Counted from the first letter of the stretch, positions 1-7,374 are shown. The stretch is DNA of 8,941 bases from Kiritimatiellia bacterium (GCA_017457555.1 JAFTHG010000215.1:1-8941), one strand, 5' to 3'. Numbers and translations: made by a program. Notes: a model not told the origin generated them from the letters alone.

Positions 1-182
1 GCAAGCCGGCACCTCAGAATGAACGCGTTCATGTGGTGAAAGAAGGCGAAGATTTGATGTCGATTGCAATGCAGTGGAGTATCAGCCCCTCTGAATTGCG
101 CGCATTGAATGGCTTGGATGACAGCGCAGAAGTTGCTCCTGGCATGACGCTTCGCCTGCCGATCTCTGCGGGTAATCCGTAA
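1..182 (+). CDS. LysM-domain protein, C-terminal end (5' truncated by window)
   Basis: The reading frame entering at base 3 runs 59 codons to a TAA at 180-182. It encodes one LysM domain close to the C terminus: the start reads VHVVKEGEDLMSIAMQW, followed by SPSELRALNGLDD and ending PGMTLRLP, which matches the usual LysM order of a V-x-x-G-(D/E)-(T/D)-L-x-x-I-A opening, an L-x-x-x-N-x-L middle and an L-x-(I/L)-P close. LysM domains bind N-acetylglucosamine-containing glycans, mostly peptidoglycan, so the protein is probably exported, but the signal peptide and any catalytic domain lie outside the window. It could be a wall hydrolase, an amidase activator or a simple binding protein. A strong terminator follows within 25 bases, so it ends its own transcript. 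The domain call is firm; the function of the whole protein is unknown. Confidence 0.8.
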   Translation, partial: KPAPQNERVHVVKEGEDLMSIAMQWSISPSELRALNGLDDSAEVAPGMTLRLPISAGNP

Positions 183-204
183 TTGCTGCAGACACAGCGT
201 GTAG

Positions 205-234
205 AAAAGCGCGGCCATTGACCGCGCTTTTTTT
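205..234 (+). terminator. Rho-independent terminator after the LysM gene
   Basis: A perfect 10-bp stem (AAAAGCGCGG, 205-214, against CCGCGCTTTT, 222-231) closes a 7-base loop and runs directly into a T tract ending at 234. It lies 23 bases after the LysM stop codon and 33 bases before ftsW, so it should isolate the two transcripts and imply a separate promoter for ftsW. No clear promoter could be picked out in the short space before ftsW. Confidence 0.9.
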
Positions 235-266
235 CTCAAAACAATCGATAGCCTACCGGGTCAATT

Positions 267-1385
267 ATGCTCAAGTTCTGGTCATACACTATTATGGTGC
301 TTACATTGCTGCTCACCATCTTTGGTGTGTTAGTGATTGCCTATGCCGCAAAGACGCAGTCAAATGCTGTAATGCAACACTTTATGATGCAAAGCATGTT
401 CTTAGGTGTGGCATTAATTGGTGCAGCAATTCTCTATCGTATAGACTATAGACTCTATTTGAAACCACAACTGTTGATTATAATTGCAGGGATGATGGTG
501 CTTGCATTATTGCTTGTCTTGACTCCGGGTATCGGACGTAAGATTAATGGTGCAACGCGTTGGATTCGCTTGGGGCCGGTGAGTGTTCAGCCGGTAGAGT
601 TCGTTAAATTGTTGATGATTGTCTTTTTGTCAGCCTATTACGAAAGAATCGGGGGGCGAGTGTTGCGGTGGAAGCAGGGCGCCATAATTCCAGGATTAAT
701 TGTGGCGGCTGTGGCAGGATTGCTAATTCTGCAGCCGGACTACGGAGGAACGATGATTTTGTGTTTTTTAGCTGGAGTCACGATGCTTCTGGCAGGAGTT
801 GGATACAAGCGTTGTATTCTTCTGGGTATCTGCGCTGTGGCGATTATTGCGGCCTTTGTCCTGACCAATCCCAATCGTCGTCACCGTTTGATGAACGAAC
901 AAAAGGATGAGAATTATCAGGCAAAGCAGTCCCGTATTGCCTTCCAGAATGGCGGCATTTATGGCGTGGGGCTCGGACAGGGGATGCAGAAGGAAAATTA
1001 CCTGCCAGAATGTCACACGGACTTTATTTTTGCAGTAATTGCAGAGGATTTTGGTCTGGTCGCAACAGCATCGATCTGGGGTGCCTTTATTCTGTTGTTG
1101 TGTGGTGGTTCGGTAATCGCATTTCGGGCAAAAGATAAGCAGGGAATGCTCTTGGCTTTCGGCGCGACGCTTCTGGTTTGCGTGCAGGGCGCATCCAATA
1201 TGGCAGTCGCAACGAAAGTTTTTCCAACAAAGGGCCTTGCTTTGCCATTTCTTTCTTACGGGGGGTCATGTTTGCTCTCGTCGGTATTTGCGATTGGGGT
1301 GCTTTTAGGTGTCGGGCGTAAAACAATTGAGTTGGAGGAGGAAGACGCCGAACCTTTAACGCGGAAAGTGGTGTCGTTTGATTGA
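267..1385 (+). CDS. ftsW: FtsW/RodA/SpoVE (SEDS) peptidoglycan glycosyltransferase, FtsW type
   Basis: This is a 372-residue integral membrane protein with about ten hydrophobic segments. SEDS proteins polymerise lipid II into glycan strands, and FtsW does so at the division septum with a partner class B penicillin-binding protein. Family motifs appear in order: NGATRWI (94-100), QPVEFVKL (108-115), QPDYGGT (156-162), QNGGIYGVGLGQG (227-239), LPECHTDFIF (246-255) and KGLALPFLSYGGS (322-334). Asp252 in HTDFIF is the conserved acidic residue needed for polymerase activity. FtsW is preferred over RodA because of the PTKG-LALPFLSYGGS block and the LPE-x-HTDFIF form. Odd points: where most relatives have N-x-G-x-x-x-G before PTKG, this protein has Ala313 and Lys317; Cys249 replaces the usual small residue of PEAHTD. 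No dcw-cluster division genes adjoin it. The ATG at 267 has no convincing Shine-Dalgarno sequence, but membrane segment 1 begins just after it, which supports this start. Confidence 0.93.
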   Translation: MLKFWSYTIMVLTLLLTIFGVLVIAYAAKTQSNAVMQHFMMQSMFLGVALIGAAILYRIDYRLYLKPQLLIIIAGMMVLALLLVLTPGIGRKINGATRWIRLGPVSVQPVEFVKLLMIVFLSAYYERIGGRVLRWKQGAIIPGLIVAAVAGLLILQPDYGGTMILCFLAGVTMLLAGVGYKRCILLGICAVAIIAAFVLTNPNRRHRLMNEQKDENYQAKQSRIAFQNGGIYGVGLGQGMQKENYLPECHTDFIFAVIAEDFGLVATASIWGAFILLLCGGSVIAFRAKDKQGMLLAFGATLLVCVQGASNMAVATKVFPTKGLALPFLSYGGSCLLSSVFAIGVLLGVGRKTIELEEEDAEPLTRKVVSFD

Positions 1386-2022
1386 TTTGAATTCACATCC
1401 CACGATTGTTTGGGACTTTAATGGGACGCTTTTGAATGATGTGCAAGCGTGTCTGAATGCGCTGAATGTTCTGTTACAAGCACGTCATCTCCATCCGATA
1501 TCCTATGCGTACTACCGGGAAAACTTTGGTTTCCCCGTAATTCGCTTCTATGAATCGCTTGGTTTGATTCCAAAGGATGCCGAAGACTGGGAAAATATCG
1601 GCGAAAGTTTTCATATGCGCTACCTCTTTTCCAAAACACTTCGCTTGCAACCGGGTGCGCTGGAGGTCGTATTGGCGTTTCATCGGTTGGGGATTCGCCA
1701 AGGTGTTCTGTCGGCCTTGGAGCAGGGGCTTCTGGAACTTCAGTTGCAGCAATTCGGTTTGGCGCAGAAGATGGATTTTATTTCCGGTAGCCGTTCGTAT
1801 GATGGGGCATCAAAACTTTCAGCAGCAACTGAACTGAACTTAACGCACCCCGTGATCCTCATCGGTGACACATTACACGATGCCGAAGTCGCACAAGCGC
1901 AGGGGTGGTCCTGCATTCTATGTTCGGCAGGACATCAGACGGCAGCGCGGTTGCACCAGTCGGGTTTTCCCGTGATTGAGTCGCTGAAGGATCTTTTACC
2001 GATACTTCAATCTGTTTTATAA
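1378..2022 (+). CDS. HAD-superfamily hydrolase, phosphoglycolate phosphatase-like
   Basis: A 214-residue HAD phosphatase with a cap inserted after motif I. Motif I is WDFNGTLLND (12-21), with nucleophile Asp13 and Asn15 where the classical DxDGT has a second Asp. Motif II is Ser112 in VLSALEQ, motif III is probably Lys146 in GASKLS, and motif IV is GDTLHD with Asp164 and Asp168, the Mg2+ ligands. The family removes phosphate from small metabolites such as phosphoglycolate or sugar phosphates; the substrate here cannot be told. The only start available after the in-frame stop at 1357 is TTG at 1378 (or TTG at 1387), so the gene overlaps the last 8 bases of ftsW and is probably translated by coupling to it. 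The DxNGT form recurs in a subgroup of HAD proteins, so loss of activity should not be assumed, though the general acid/base role of the missing Asp is altered. No terminator follows. Confidence 0.85.
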   Translation: MIDLNSHPTIVWDFNGTLLNDVQACLNALNVLLQARHLHPISYAYYRENFGFPVIRFYESLGLIPKDAEDWENIGESFHMRYLFSKTLRLQPGALEVVLAFHRLGIRQGVLSALEQGLLELQLQQFGLAQKMDFISGSRSYDGASKLSAATELNLTHPVILIGDTLHDAEVAQAQGWSCILCSAGHQTAARLHQSGFPVIESLKDLLPILQSVL

Positions 2023-2032
2023 CGATTTCTAT

Positions 2033-2061
2033 TTCTCAAAAACGGTCGGTTGTGCTAAACT
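2033..2061 (+). promoter_or_regulatory. Candidate extended -10 promoter for the PpiC/SurA-like gene
   Basis: TTCTCA (2033-2038) and TAAACT (2056-2061) are separated by 17 bases, each matching four of six positions of the sigma-70 consensus, and the -10 box is preceded by TG-N, the extended -10 element. Transcription would begin near 2068, about 39 bases before the ATG at 2107. An AGAAAGG ribosome-binding site (2088-2094) sits 12 bases before the ATG, a rather long spacing. This was read by eye and not scored against a model. Confidence 0.45.
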
Positions 2062-2106
2062 TTCCCGACGTTAATTTCATTCCTTTTAGAAAGGTTAATC
2101 ACTATT

Positions 2107-3006
2107 ATGGAAGCTAAAATTGTTGCCACAGTCAATGGCGAACCGATTCTTCAGCAAGCGGTTGATTTTGAACTTCAGCGTTTAATTCATCTCTATCAGC
2201 AGCAGGGCATGCCTGAACAGCAGTTACGCTTGCAGATTGATGCATTGCGCGCACATGCTTTGAATCAGGCAATTGGAACAAAGTTATTGATTGATGAGGC
2301 CAAGCGTTTGGATATCCCTGTATCGGGTGAGGCATTAGATGCTCAGTTTGAACATTATGTGACGCAGTTCGGCGGAGATCGCGAGAAGTTTGCCAAGGCG
2401 ATTGAAGCACAGGGGATGACATTGGATGGCTTCAAGCAGGAATTGAAGCAGGGGGTGATGATTAACACTTTGATTGATCAGGTCTGTGCCTCGGTGCCGC
2501 CTGCAACGGAAGATGAAATCAAGGCGCATTATGAAGCGCATCAGTCGGAATATGCCACGGAAGACCGCGTGTTGGCACAGCATATCCTGATTAAGCCCGC
2601 ATCGGATTCTACGGAAGATAAAGCGGCTGCAAAAGCAAAGTTGGAGGATATCCGTGCGCGTATCGTATCGGGCGAATCCACCTTTGAATTGGAGGCCAAG
2701 ACGCATTCCGATTGCCCAAGTGGTAAGTCAAATGGTGGCTCATTGGGTTGGTTCGGCAAGGGAATGATGGTGAAGCCCTTTGAAGATGTGGCTTTCGCAA
2801 TTGCTCAGAACGAAGTTTCGGAGGTGTTGGAAACTCAGTTCGGCTACCACATTATCTTGAAAACCGGAGAAGAAGCTGGCCACACTCCGGAATTGGATGA
2901 GATTCATGACAAGGTGGCAGAGTTTCTCTTCCATGCCAAACGCGGTCAGGCTGTCTCGGATTACGTGGCGGAATTGCGTGCAAAGGCAGATGTAAAGTTG
3001 TCCTAA
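2107..3006 (+). CDS. SurA/PpiC-type parvulin peptidyl-prolyl cis-trans isomerase without a signal peptide
   Basis: A 299-residue protein with an alpha-helical SurA-like N-terminal chaperone domain (VATVNGEPI at 6-14 through about 125) and one parvulin domain (about 152-255). The parvulin marks are AQHILIK (157-163) with His159, HSDCPSGKSNGGSLGWF (200-216) with Cys203, PFEDVAF (224-230) and FGYHIILK (245-252) with His248; the central part closely resembles E. coli PpiC. Parvulins catalyse cis-trans isomerisation of X-Pro bonds and help fold proteins. SurA and PrsA relatives normally carry a signal peptide or lipobox before the VNGE segment. Here only four residues precede it, and the upstream frame to the stop at 2056 has no ATG, GTG or TTG, so the protein appears cytoplasmic, unless exported by an unrecognised route. 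It has its own candidate promoter and terminator, so it is probably monocistronic. Confidence 0.9.
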   Translation: MEAKIVATVNGEPILQQAVDFELQRLIHLYQQQGMPEQQLRLQIDALRAHALNQAIGTKLLIDEAKRLDIPVSGEALDAQFEHYVTQFGGDREKFAKAIEAQGMTLDGFKQELKQGVMINTLIDQVCASVPPATEDEIKAHYEAHQSEYATEDRVLAQHILIKPASDSTEDKAAAKAKLEDIRARIVSGESTFELEAKTHSDCPSGKSNGGSLGWFGKGMMVKPFEDVAFAIAQNEVSEVLETQFGYHIILKTGEEAGHTPELDEIHDKVAEFLFHAKRGQAVSDYVAELRAKADVKLS

Positions 3007-3017
3007 CCGGTTTTGAC

Positions 3018-3056
3018 AAGGGCTGTTGTTTCACCTTAGAAGCAACAGCCCTTTTT
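3018..3056 (+). terminator. Rho-independent terminator after the PpiC-like gene
   Basis: An 11-bp perfect stem, AAGGGCTGTTG (3018-3028) against CAACAGCCCTT (3043-3053), is followed by TTT and lies 11 bases after the stop codon. The stem can extend inward by a G-U pair and two A-T pairs. It separates the isomerase gene from tex. A frame open across this hairpin could extend tex upstream to a TTG at 3026, but that would put the tex N terminus inside the terminator and is not believable. Confidence 0.9.
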
Positions 3057-3118
3057 GTCGTCTTCGGTTTAATGAATCAATCTCTTTGGAAGTGACGTTC
3101 TGGTTCAGACGTGAGATG

Positions 3119-3125
3119 AAGGTGA
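3119..3125 (+). promoter_or_regulatory. Ribosome-binding site deciding the tex start
   Basis: AAGGTGA lies 8 bases before the ATG at 3134, a normal Shine-Dalgarno position. The in-frame ATG at 3116 lies just upstream of this site and has only GTGAG directly touching it, and the TTG at 3026 sits within the preceding terminator. An imperfect hairpin (ACGTTCTG, 3095-3102, with CAGACGT, 3106-3112) ends shortly before the site and would leave it single-stranded. Confidence 0.6.
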
Positions 3126-3133
3126 GCGCAAAG

Positions 3134-5392
3134 ATGGCGGAGTGTCGTTTTACAGATGAAATCGCTGTGACATTAAACTTGTCTCCCCGGCAGGTGGCGG
3201 CGGTTATCCGGTTGTTTGAAGAGGGGTGTACGATTCCCTTTATTGCGCGTTATCGTAAAGAGGCGCACGGCAATCTGGATGAAGTGCAAATCGCTGCAAT
3301 TCAGGAAGAACTGACAACGCATCGGGAGTTGGAGGCACGCCGTGAAACGATTCTCTCTTCAATCATCCAACAAGGCAAACTCACCGAAGAACTGAAAGCA
3401 AAGATTCTGGCCTGCACAAAGCGCACAGAGTTGGAAGACTTATATTTGCCTTATCGTCCGAAACGTCGCACCCGGGCAATGATTGCCCGTGAAAAGGGGT
3501 TGCAGCCCTTGGCTGATCGGATTTTGGAACAGTCTGTCACGGGCGATCCAATGGTTGAAGCAGAAGCTTTTGTGTCATTGGAGAAAGAGCTCTTTGATGT
3601 GCAGACGGTGCTTAAGGGCGCACGTGATATTGTTGCCGAGGCGATTTCAGAACATCCCGATGTACGCCGCTTTGCGCGTGATTACTTGACGAAGCATGGC
3701 ATGGTGCGTTCAGAGGTGGTGGATCCGCCGCCCACAACGCCGACAAAGTTTGAGCAGTATTATGACTTTGACGAGCCTATTGCTGCAATTCCATCGCATC
3801 GCTTTTTGGCGTTGAAGCGCGGTGAAGCCGAGGGCATTCTCCGTGTGTCGCTGCAGGTTGAGGGCGAGGCAATTATCCAATTCGCCACCGAAACTTTTGA
3901 TGTAGGTACAGGTGCATGGGCGGCACAACTCCAATTAGCCGCTAAGGAGGCTTACCGGCGTCTGATTGCGCCTTCAGTGGAGTTGGATGTCGCCGTCGCA
4001 TTGAAGCAACAGTCTGACCGTGCAGCCGTGGATGTCTTTGCTGAGAATTTGCGTCATCTCTTGCTTCAAGCTCCTCTGGGTGAACGCCCGGTGTTGGGTA
4101 TTGACCCCGGTATTCGCACGGGATGTAAGTGTGTCGTCTTGGATGCCACGGGTAAATTTTTGCGCAATATCACCATTTATCCTGCACAGAATCAACAGAA
4201 GGAAATTGAGGCGACGGTTGAGTTGTTGAAGCTGATAGCCCAATTCAATCCTTATGCTATTGCGATTGGTAATGGGACTGCCGGACGCGAAACTGAACGT
4301 TTCGTGCGACAGACCTTAAAGCGCAGTGGGAAGACGGATATTATTGTGGTTTCGGTGAATGAAGCCGGAGCCTCGGTTTATTCTGCAAGTTCGGTCGCAC
4401 GTGATGAATTTCCGGAACTGGATTTGACGGTACGTGGCGCGATTTCAATCGGTCGCCGTCTACAAGATCCCTTGGCAGAGTTGGTTAAAATTGACCCCAA
4501 AGCAATTGGTGTGGGGCAATATCAGCACGATGTGAATCAGACCTTGTTAGCCTCTAAACTGGATGAAGTGGTGGTCAGCTGCGTGAATAATGTCGGTGTG
4601 GAGTTGAATACGGCCAGTGTACCGTTGCTAACTCGCGTGTCCGGTATTGGATCGGCATTGGCAAAACGTATCGTTGAACATCGTAATGAACACGGCGCTT
4701 TCCAGAGTCGCGGCGAATTATTGCATGTGGCAGGTTTGGGAGCGAAGACTTTTGAACAGTGCGCCGGCTTCTTGCGTATTCGTGAGAGCCGTAATCCGCT
4801 GGATCGTTCGGCCGTCCATCCGGAACGCTACGCACTGGTTGAACAAATGGCCCGCGATGCCGGCGTTCCGCTTGACAAACTGGTGGGAAATCAGGATGCT
4901 GTGGCACGGATTCAGGTGCAGCGTTATGTCACCGATAGTGTGGGCAAATTGACCATTGAAGATATCGTTAAGGAACTCAAAAAGCCCGGGCGCGACCCCC
5001 GTGCCGTCTTTGAACCACCTGCATTCCGTGAGGATGTATGTACTCTCGAAGATGTGCAGCCGGGGATGAAGCTGGAGGGAATCGTAACCAATGTGACCGC
5101 TTTTGGTGCCTTTGTGGATATTGGTGTGCATCAGGATGGTCTGGTTCACGTTTCTGAATTGTCGGATCGCTTTGTGAAAGATCCCTCGGAAGTGGTGAAG
5201 GCAGGTGACAAATTGATGGTGCGTGTCCTGGATGTGGATGTGGCACGTCGCCGCATTTCGCTCTCTGCACGCTCCACCCCAAAAGGAAATACACGGCCGT
5301 TGTCTACTAAACAGACGCCAATGAATAGGGGGCAGCGTCCTGCTTCGCGTCCATCATCCACCTTTTCCAACAATCCTTTCGCAGGTCTTTAA
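3134..5392 (+). CDS. tex: Tex-family RNA-binding / transcription accessory protein
   Basis: From the chosen ATG this is 752 residues, near the usual Tex length (E. coli about 770). Tex is a nucleic-acid-binding scaffold related to eukaryotic Spt6 and linked to transcription and RNA metabolism. Domains in order: helical Tex_N with GCTIPFIARYRKE (31-43) and the LEDLYLPYRPKRRT segment (100-113); a YqgF/RNase H-like fold starting RPVLGIDPGIRTGCK (318-332) and including AIGNGTAGRETE (377-388); the conserved block RGAISIGRRLQDPLAELVKI (434-453) with VGQYQHDV (460-467); helix-hairpin-helix segments VSGIGSALAKRIVEHR (502-517) and VAGLGAKTFEQ (532-542); and an S1 RNA-binding domain (643-713, GIVTNVTAFGAFVDIGV). 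A short polar tail rich in Ser, Thr, Pro and Arg (714-752) follows S1. The start at 3134 agrees with the N terminus of known Tex proteins and has the best ribosome-binding site. The next gene follows after two bases. Confidence 0.95.
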   Translation: MAECRFTDEIAVTLNLSPRQVAAVIRLFEEGCTIPFIARYRKEAHGNLDEVQIAAIQEELTTHRELEARRETILSSIIQQGKLTEELKAKILACTKRTELEDLYLPYRPKRRTRAMIAREKGLQPLADRILEQSVTGDPMVEAEAFVSLEKELFDVQTVLKGARDIVAEAISEHPDVRRFARDYLTKHGMVRSEVVDPPPTTPTKFEQYYDFDEPIAAIPSHRFLALKRGEAEGILRVSLQVEGEAIIQFATETFDVGTGAWAAQLQLAAKEAYRRLIAPSVELDVAVALKQQSDRAAVDVFAENLRHLLLQAPLGERPVLGIDPGIRTGCKCVVLDATGKFLRNITIYPAQNQQKEIEATVELLKLIAQFNPYAIAIGNGTAGRETERFVRQTLKRSGKTDIIVVSVNEAGASVYSASSVARDEFPELDLTVRGAISIGRRLQDPLAELVKIDPKAIGVGQYQHDVNQTLLASKLDEVVVSCVNNVGVELNTASVPLLTRVSGIGSALAKRIVEHRNEHGAFQSRGELLHVAGLGAKTFEQCAGFLRIRESRNPLDRSAVHPERYALVEQMARDAGVPLDKLVGNQDAVARIQVQRYVTDSVGKLTIEDIVKELKKPGRDPRAVFEPPAFREDVCTLEDVQPGMKLEGIVTNVTAFGAFVDIGVHQDGLVHVSELSDRFVKDPSEVVKAGDKLMVRVLDVDVARRRISLSARSTPKGNTRPLSTKQTPMNRGQRPASRPSSTFSNNPFAGL

Positions 5393-5394
5393 GT

Positions 5395-6357
5395 ATGGCT
5401 ATCGGAACCATTTGTTTAGCACCGTTGCGCGGCGTGACAGGATTGCGCTTCCGCCAGGCCTTTCAGGCGCATCATACCGGATTGGATTTAGCCGTAGCCC
5501 CATTTATTGCAACGGTTCAGGGCGACAAGGTAAAGCCCGAAATTTTACGGGGCATTGAACCAAGTGTTCAACCGGAAGGATTACCCCTCATTCCGCAAGT
5601 GATTGGCAAGGATCCGCGTCAATTGCGGGTGATGCTTCTGGCAATGATGGAGCTGGGCTACCGTCAGGTCGATTTGAATGCCGGGTGTCCATGGCCTTTC
5701 GTGGCGAAAAAGGGACGCGGTTCTGGTCTCTTGCGCGATGAAACCGTGTTGGCTAACCTTTTGGAGGTTGGCTGTGAAACGTTGGGTGAAGGTAATTTCT
5801 CAATCAAGGTGCGCCTTGGTCTGGAGGATAACACGCTGTTGGCCAAACGTCTTCCGCTGATTATGCGGTTCCCATTGCGTGAAGTCTGCGTTCATCCACG
5901 CACAGCCCGGCAAATGTATGAAGGCTCGGTTGATTTGGATGCCTTTGAAGCCATTGCACAGGTATGCACATTACCGCTCACTTATAATGGTGACATCCGC
6001 ACGCTGGAGGATTATCAACGTCTTGCCGCACGTTTCCCGATGGTAAACCGGTGGATGCTGGGGCGTGGCATCGTGGCCAATCCCTTTCTCGCAGAAAGCA
6101 TTCGCACCGGCAAAGATACGCGTGAAATGATACGTTTTCAGGCGTGGCATGCCGACTTGGTGGCACGTTATGCCGATGGTGCGCCTGGTGATCATGCCCT
6201 TTTGGGCCACCTGAAAGAACTGTGGAGTTATCTGGCCCCCACCTTTATGCACGGTGACAAACTCTGGAACAGCCTGAAGATTACGCGAACCCGTGAGGAG
6301 TTTGAGCGTGTATTACAGTTGATGCCCTTGCGGTGGAAGGATGCGCCACAGGCCTGA
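5395..6357 (+). CDS. tRNA-dihydrouridine synthase (Dus family)
   Basis: A 320-residue FMN-dependent enzyme that reduces specific uridines in tRNA to dihydrouridine using NADPH. The TIM-barrel marks are visible: LAPLRGVTG (8-16) at the FMN site, PQVIGKDP (67-74), the catalytic loop VDLNAGCPWPFVAKKGRGSG (92-111) with Cys98 as proton donor, IKVRLG (137-142), VHPRTARQMYEG (166-177), YNGDI (197-201) and MLGRGIVANPF (221-231). The C-terminal part (about 240-315) is the helical tRNA-binding domain. The motif set, including the RGSGLL segment and the LAPL-x-G start, resembles the Dus type I recall from Bacteroidetes and PVC bacteria more than E. coli DusA, B or C, so no letter is assigned and the target uridine is unknown. 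It starts two bases after the tex stop, with AGG at 5383-5385 as ribosome-binding site, so the two are probably co-transcribed. Confidence 0.93.
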   Translation: MAIGTICLAPLRGVTGLRFRQAFQAHHTGLDLAVAPFIATVQGDKVKPEILRGIEPSVQPEGLPLIPQVIGKDPRQLRVMLLAMMELGYRQVDLNAGCPWPFVAKKGRGSGLLRDETVLANLLEVGCETLGEGNFSIKVRLGLEDNTLLAKRLPLIMRFPLREVCVHPRTARQMYEGSVDLDAFEAIAQVCTLPLTYNGDIRTLEDYQRLAARFPMVNRWMLGRGIVANPFLAESIRTGKDTREMIRFQAWHADLVARYADGAPGDHALLGHLKELWSYLAPTFMHGDKLWNSLKITRTREEFERVLQLMPLRWKDAPQA

Positions 6358-6389
6358 TTGTGCGCAGAAGGGAAGCGCCCAGTTAATCG

Positions 6390-6425
6390 AATCGGGTGGG
6401 GCAAGTTGCTCCACCCGATTTTATT
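6390..6425 (+). terminator. Intrinsic terminator between convergent dus and xer genes
   Basis: A 14-bp stem containing one G-T pair (AATCGGGTGGGGCA, 6390-6403, with TGCTCCACCCGATT, 6407-6420) closes a three-base loop. On the plus strand it runs into TTTTATT, a good tract for terminating tex-dus. On the minus strand the hairpin begins directly after the recombinase stop codon (6421-6423), but the bases beyond it (CGATTAAC) hold no T run, so termination in that direction is less certain. The T tract overlaps the end of the recombinase coding region. Confidence 0.85.
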
Positions 6426-7374
6426 GGACGGGTGAATCAGGTGGTCGTTTCCGGGCGCGAGGAAAACAGTTCTTGAAGGTGGATTGTAACCCCTTGTTGG
6501 AGAGGTGGGTGTAGAGTTGCGTAGTGGAAACCGTCGCATGCCCCAGAAGGTCACGGATGTCTAATAGGGGCGCACCATGGTCAAGAAGGTGTGTGGCAAA
6601 AGCGTGGCGTAAGACGTGTGGAGTTACACGGGTGGTGTCGCCAGTCAAGTGATTACGAATGCGGTTGCGTACAATTTTTGAGAGGAGAGGGCGGCTTAAT
6701 GCTTTGCCACGGGGAGAGAGAAAGAGTGGCGCTTGAAAGGCGTCTAAATGCTGTCCACGGTTTGCTTTCTTCAAGGCTGCCACAAAAGCTGCGCGCCATG
6801 CGAGATAACGTTGGAGTGCGTTTGCTGCCGGTTCTCCAAAAGGCATGACCCGTTCACGATTGCCTTTACCGGAAACACGAATTTGTTTGAGTGTAAAATC
6901 AACGTCATGCACCGTAAGCCCGGAGAGTTCTGCACAGCGTAAACCGCAGCCGTAGAGCAGTTCCAGCACCGCACGATCGCGCAAATCCTCTGGCGTATTA
7001 CCTGTGATAGCGTCTAAAAGGGGGCAGATGTCGGCCTCATTGATTGAGCGTGGTAAGTGCTGAGCTCGTTTGCTGGCCGGCAGTAAATCAGTGGGATTCG
7101 CAGATAGGATCTCTTCCTCAATGAGCCAACCGAAGAAGGTTTTGAGGCTTGCCATCTGCCGCAGGAGTGAAGTATTGGCATAGCCCTTTTCTTGCAACTG
7201 CGTGAGGTAAGCGACTAAATGGGAGGCCGTGATGGCCTGAACCGTGGTAATGTGGCGTTGCTTCAGAAAGTAAAAACAGCGTTCCAAATCCGTCCGGTAC
7301 GCCCGCAAGGTCAAAGGGGCCAAACCACGGGTGTATTGCAAATTGTCTAAAAAATCTTCCAGCAGACGTTGCAT
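6421..7374 (-). CDS. xerD: XerC/XerD-family tyrosine recombinase
   Basis: A 317-residue tyrosine recombinase with the usual two parts: an N-terminal SAM-like core-binding domain (about 1-95, with LTLRAYRTDLERC at 21-33) and a catalytic domain (about 110-300). All catalytic residues are present: Arg146 (GLRCAEL), Lys170 (SGKGNRER), His253 and Arg256 (PHVLRHAFATHLL), His279 (LLGHATVSTTQLY) and the nucleophile Tyr288. These enzymes resolve chromosome dimers at dif with FtsK. The PHVLRHAFATHLL-x-HGA block and the N terminus read closer to XerD than XerC, so the symbol is tentative; a single-recombinase (XerA-like) role is also possible. No phage or integron genes and no cassette site adjoin it, so a housekeeping role is likelier than a mobile integrase. 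It starts 11 bases after hydE, has no evident Shine-Dalgarno sequence and is probably translated from the hydE transcript. Part of the loop near 195-215 seems longer than in E. coli. Confidence 0.9.
   Translation of the reverse strand: MQRLLEDFLDNLQYTRGLAPLTLRAYRTDLERCFYFLKQRHITTVQAITASHLVAYLTQLQEKGYANTSLLRQMASLKTFFGWLIEEEILSANPTDLLPASKRAQHLPRSINEADICPLLDAITGNTPEDLRDRAVLELLYGCGLRCAELSGLTVHDVDFTLKQIRVSGKGNRERVMPFGEPAANALQRYLAWRAAFVAALKKANRGQHLDAFQAPLFLSPRGKALSRPLLSKIVRNRIRNHLTGDTTRVTPHVLRHAFATHLLDHGAPLLDIRDLLGHATVSTTQLYTHLSNKGLQSTFKNCFPRARKRPPDSPVQ

Noticed and set aside
3072..3095. Seven-codon leader-type frame MNQSLWK before tex
   Set aside because: There is no ribosome-binding site and no attenuator-like hairpin with a T tract after it; such short frames are common by chance.
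3026..3133. N-terminal extension of Tex from TTG at 3026 or ATG at 3116
   Set aside because: The TTG lies within the terminator hairpin. The ATG at 3116 lacks a properly spaced ribosome-binding site, while 3134 has one and agrees with known Tex N termini.
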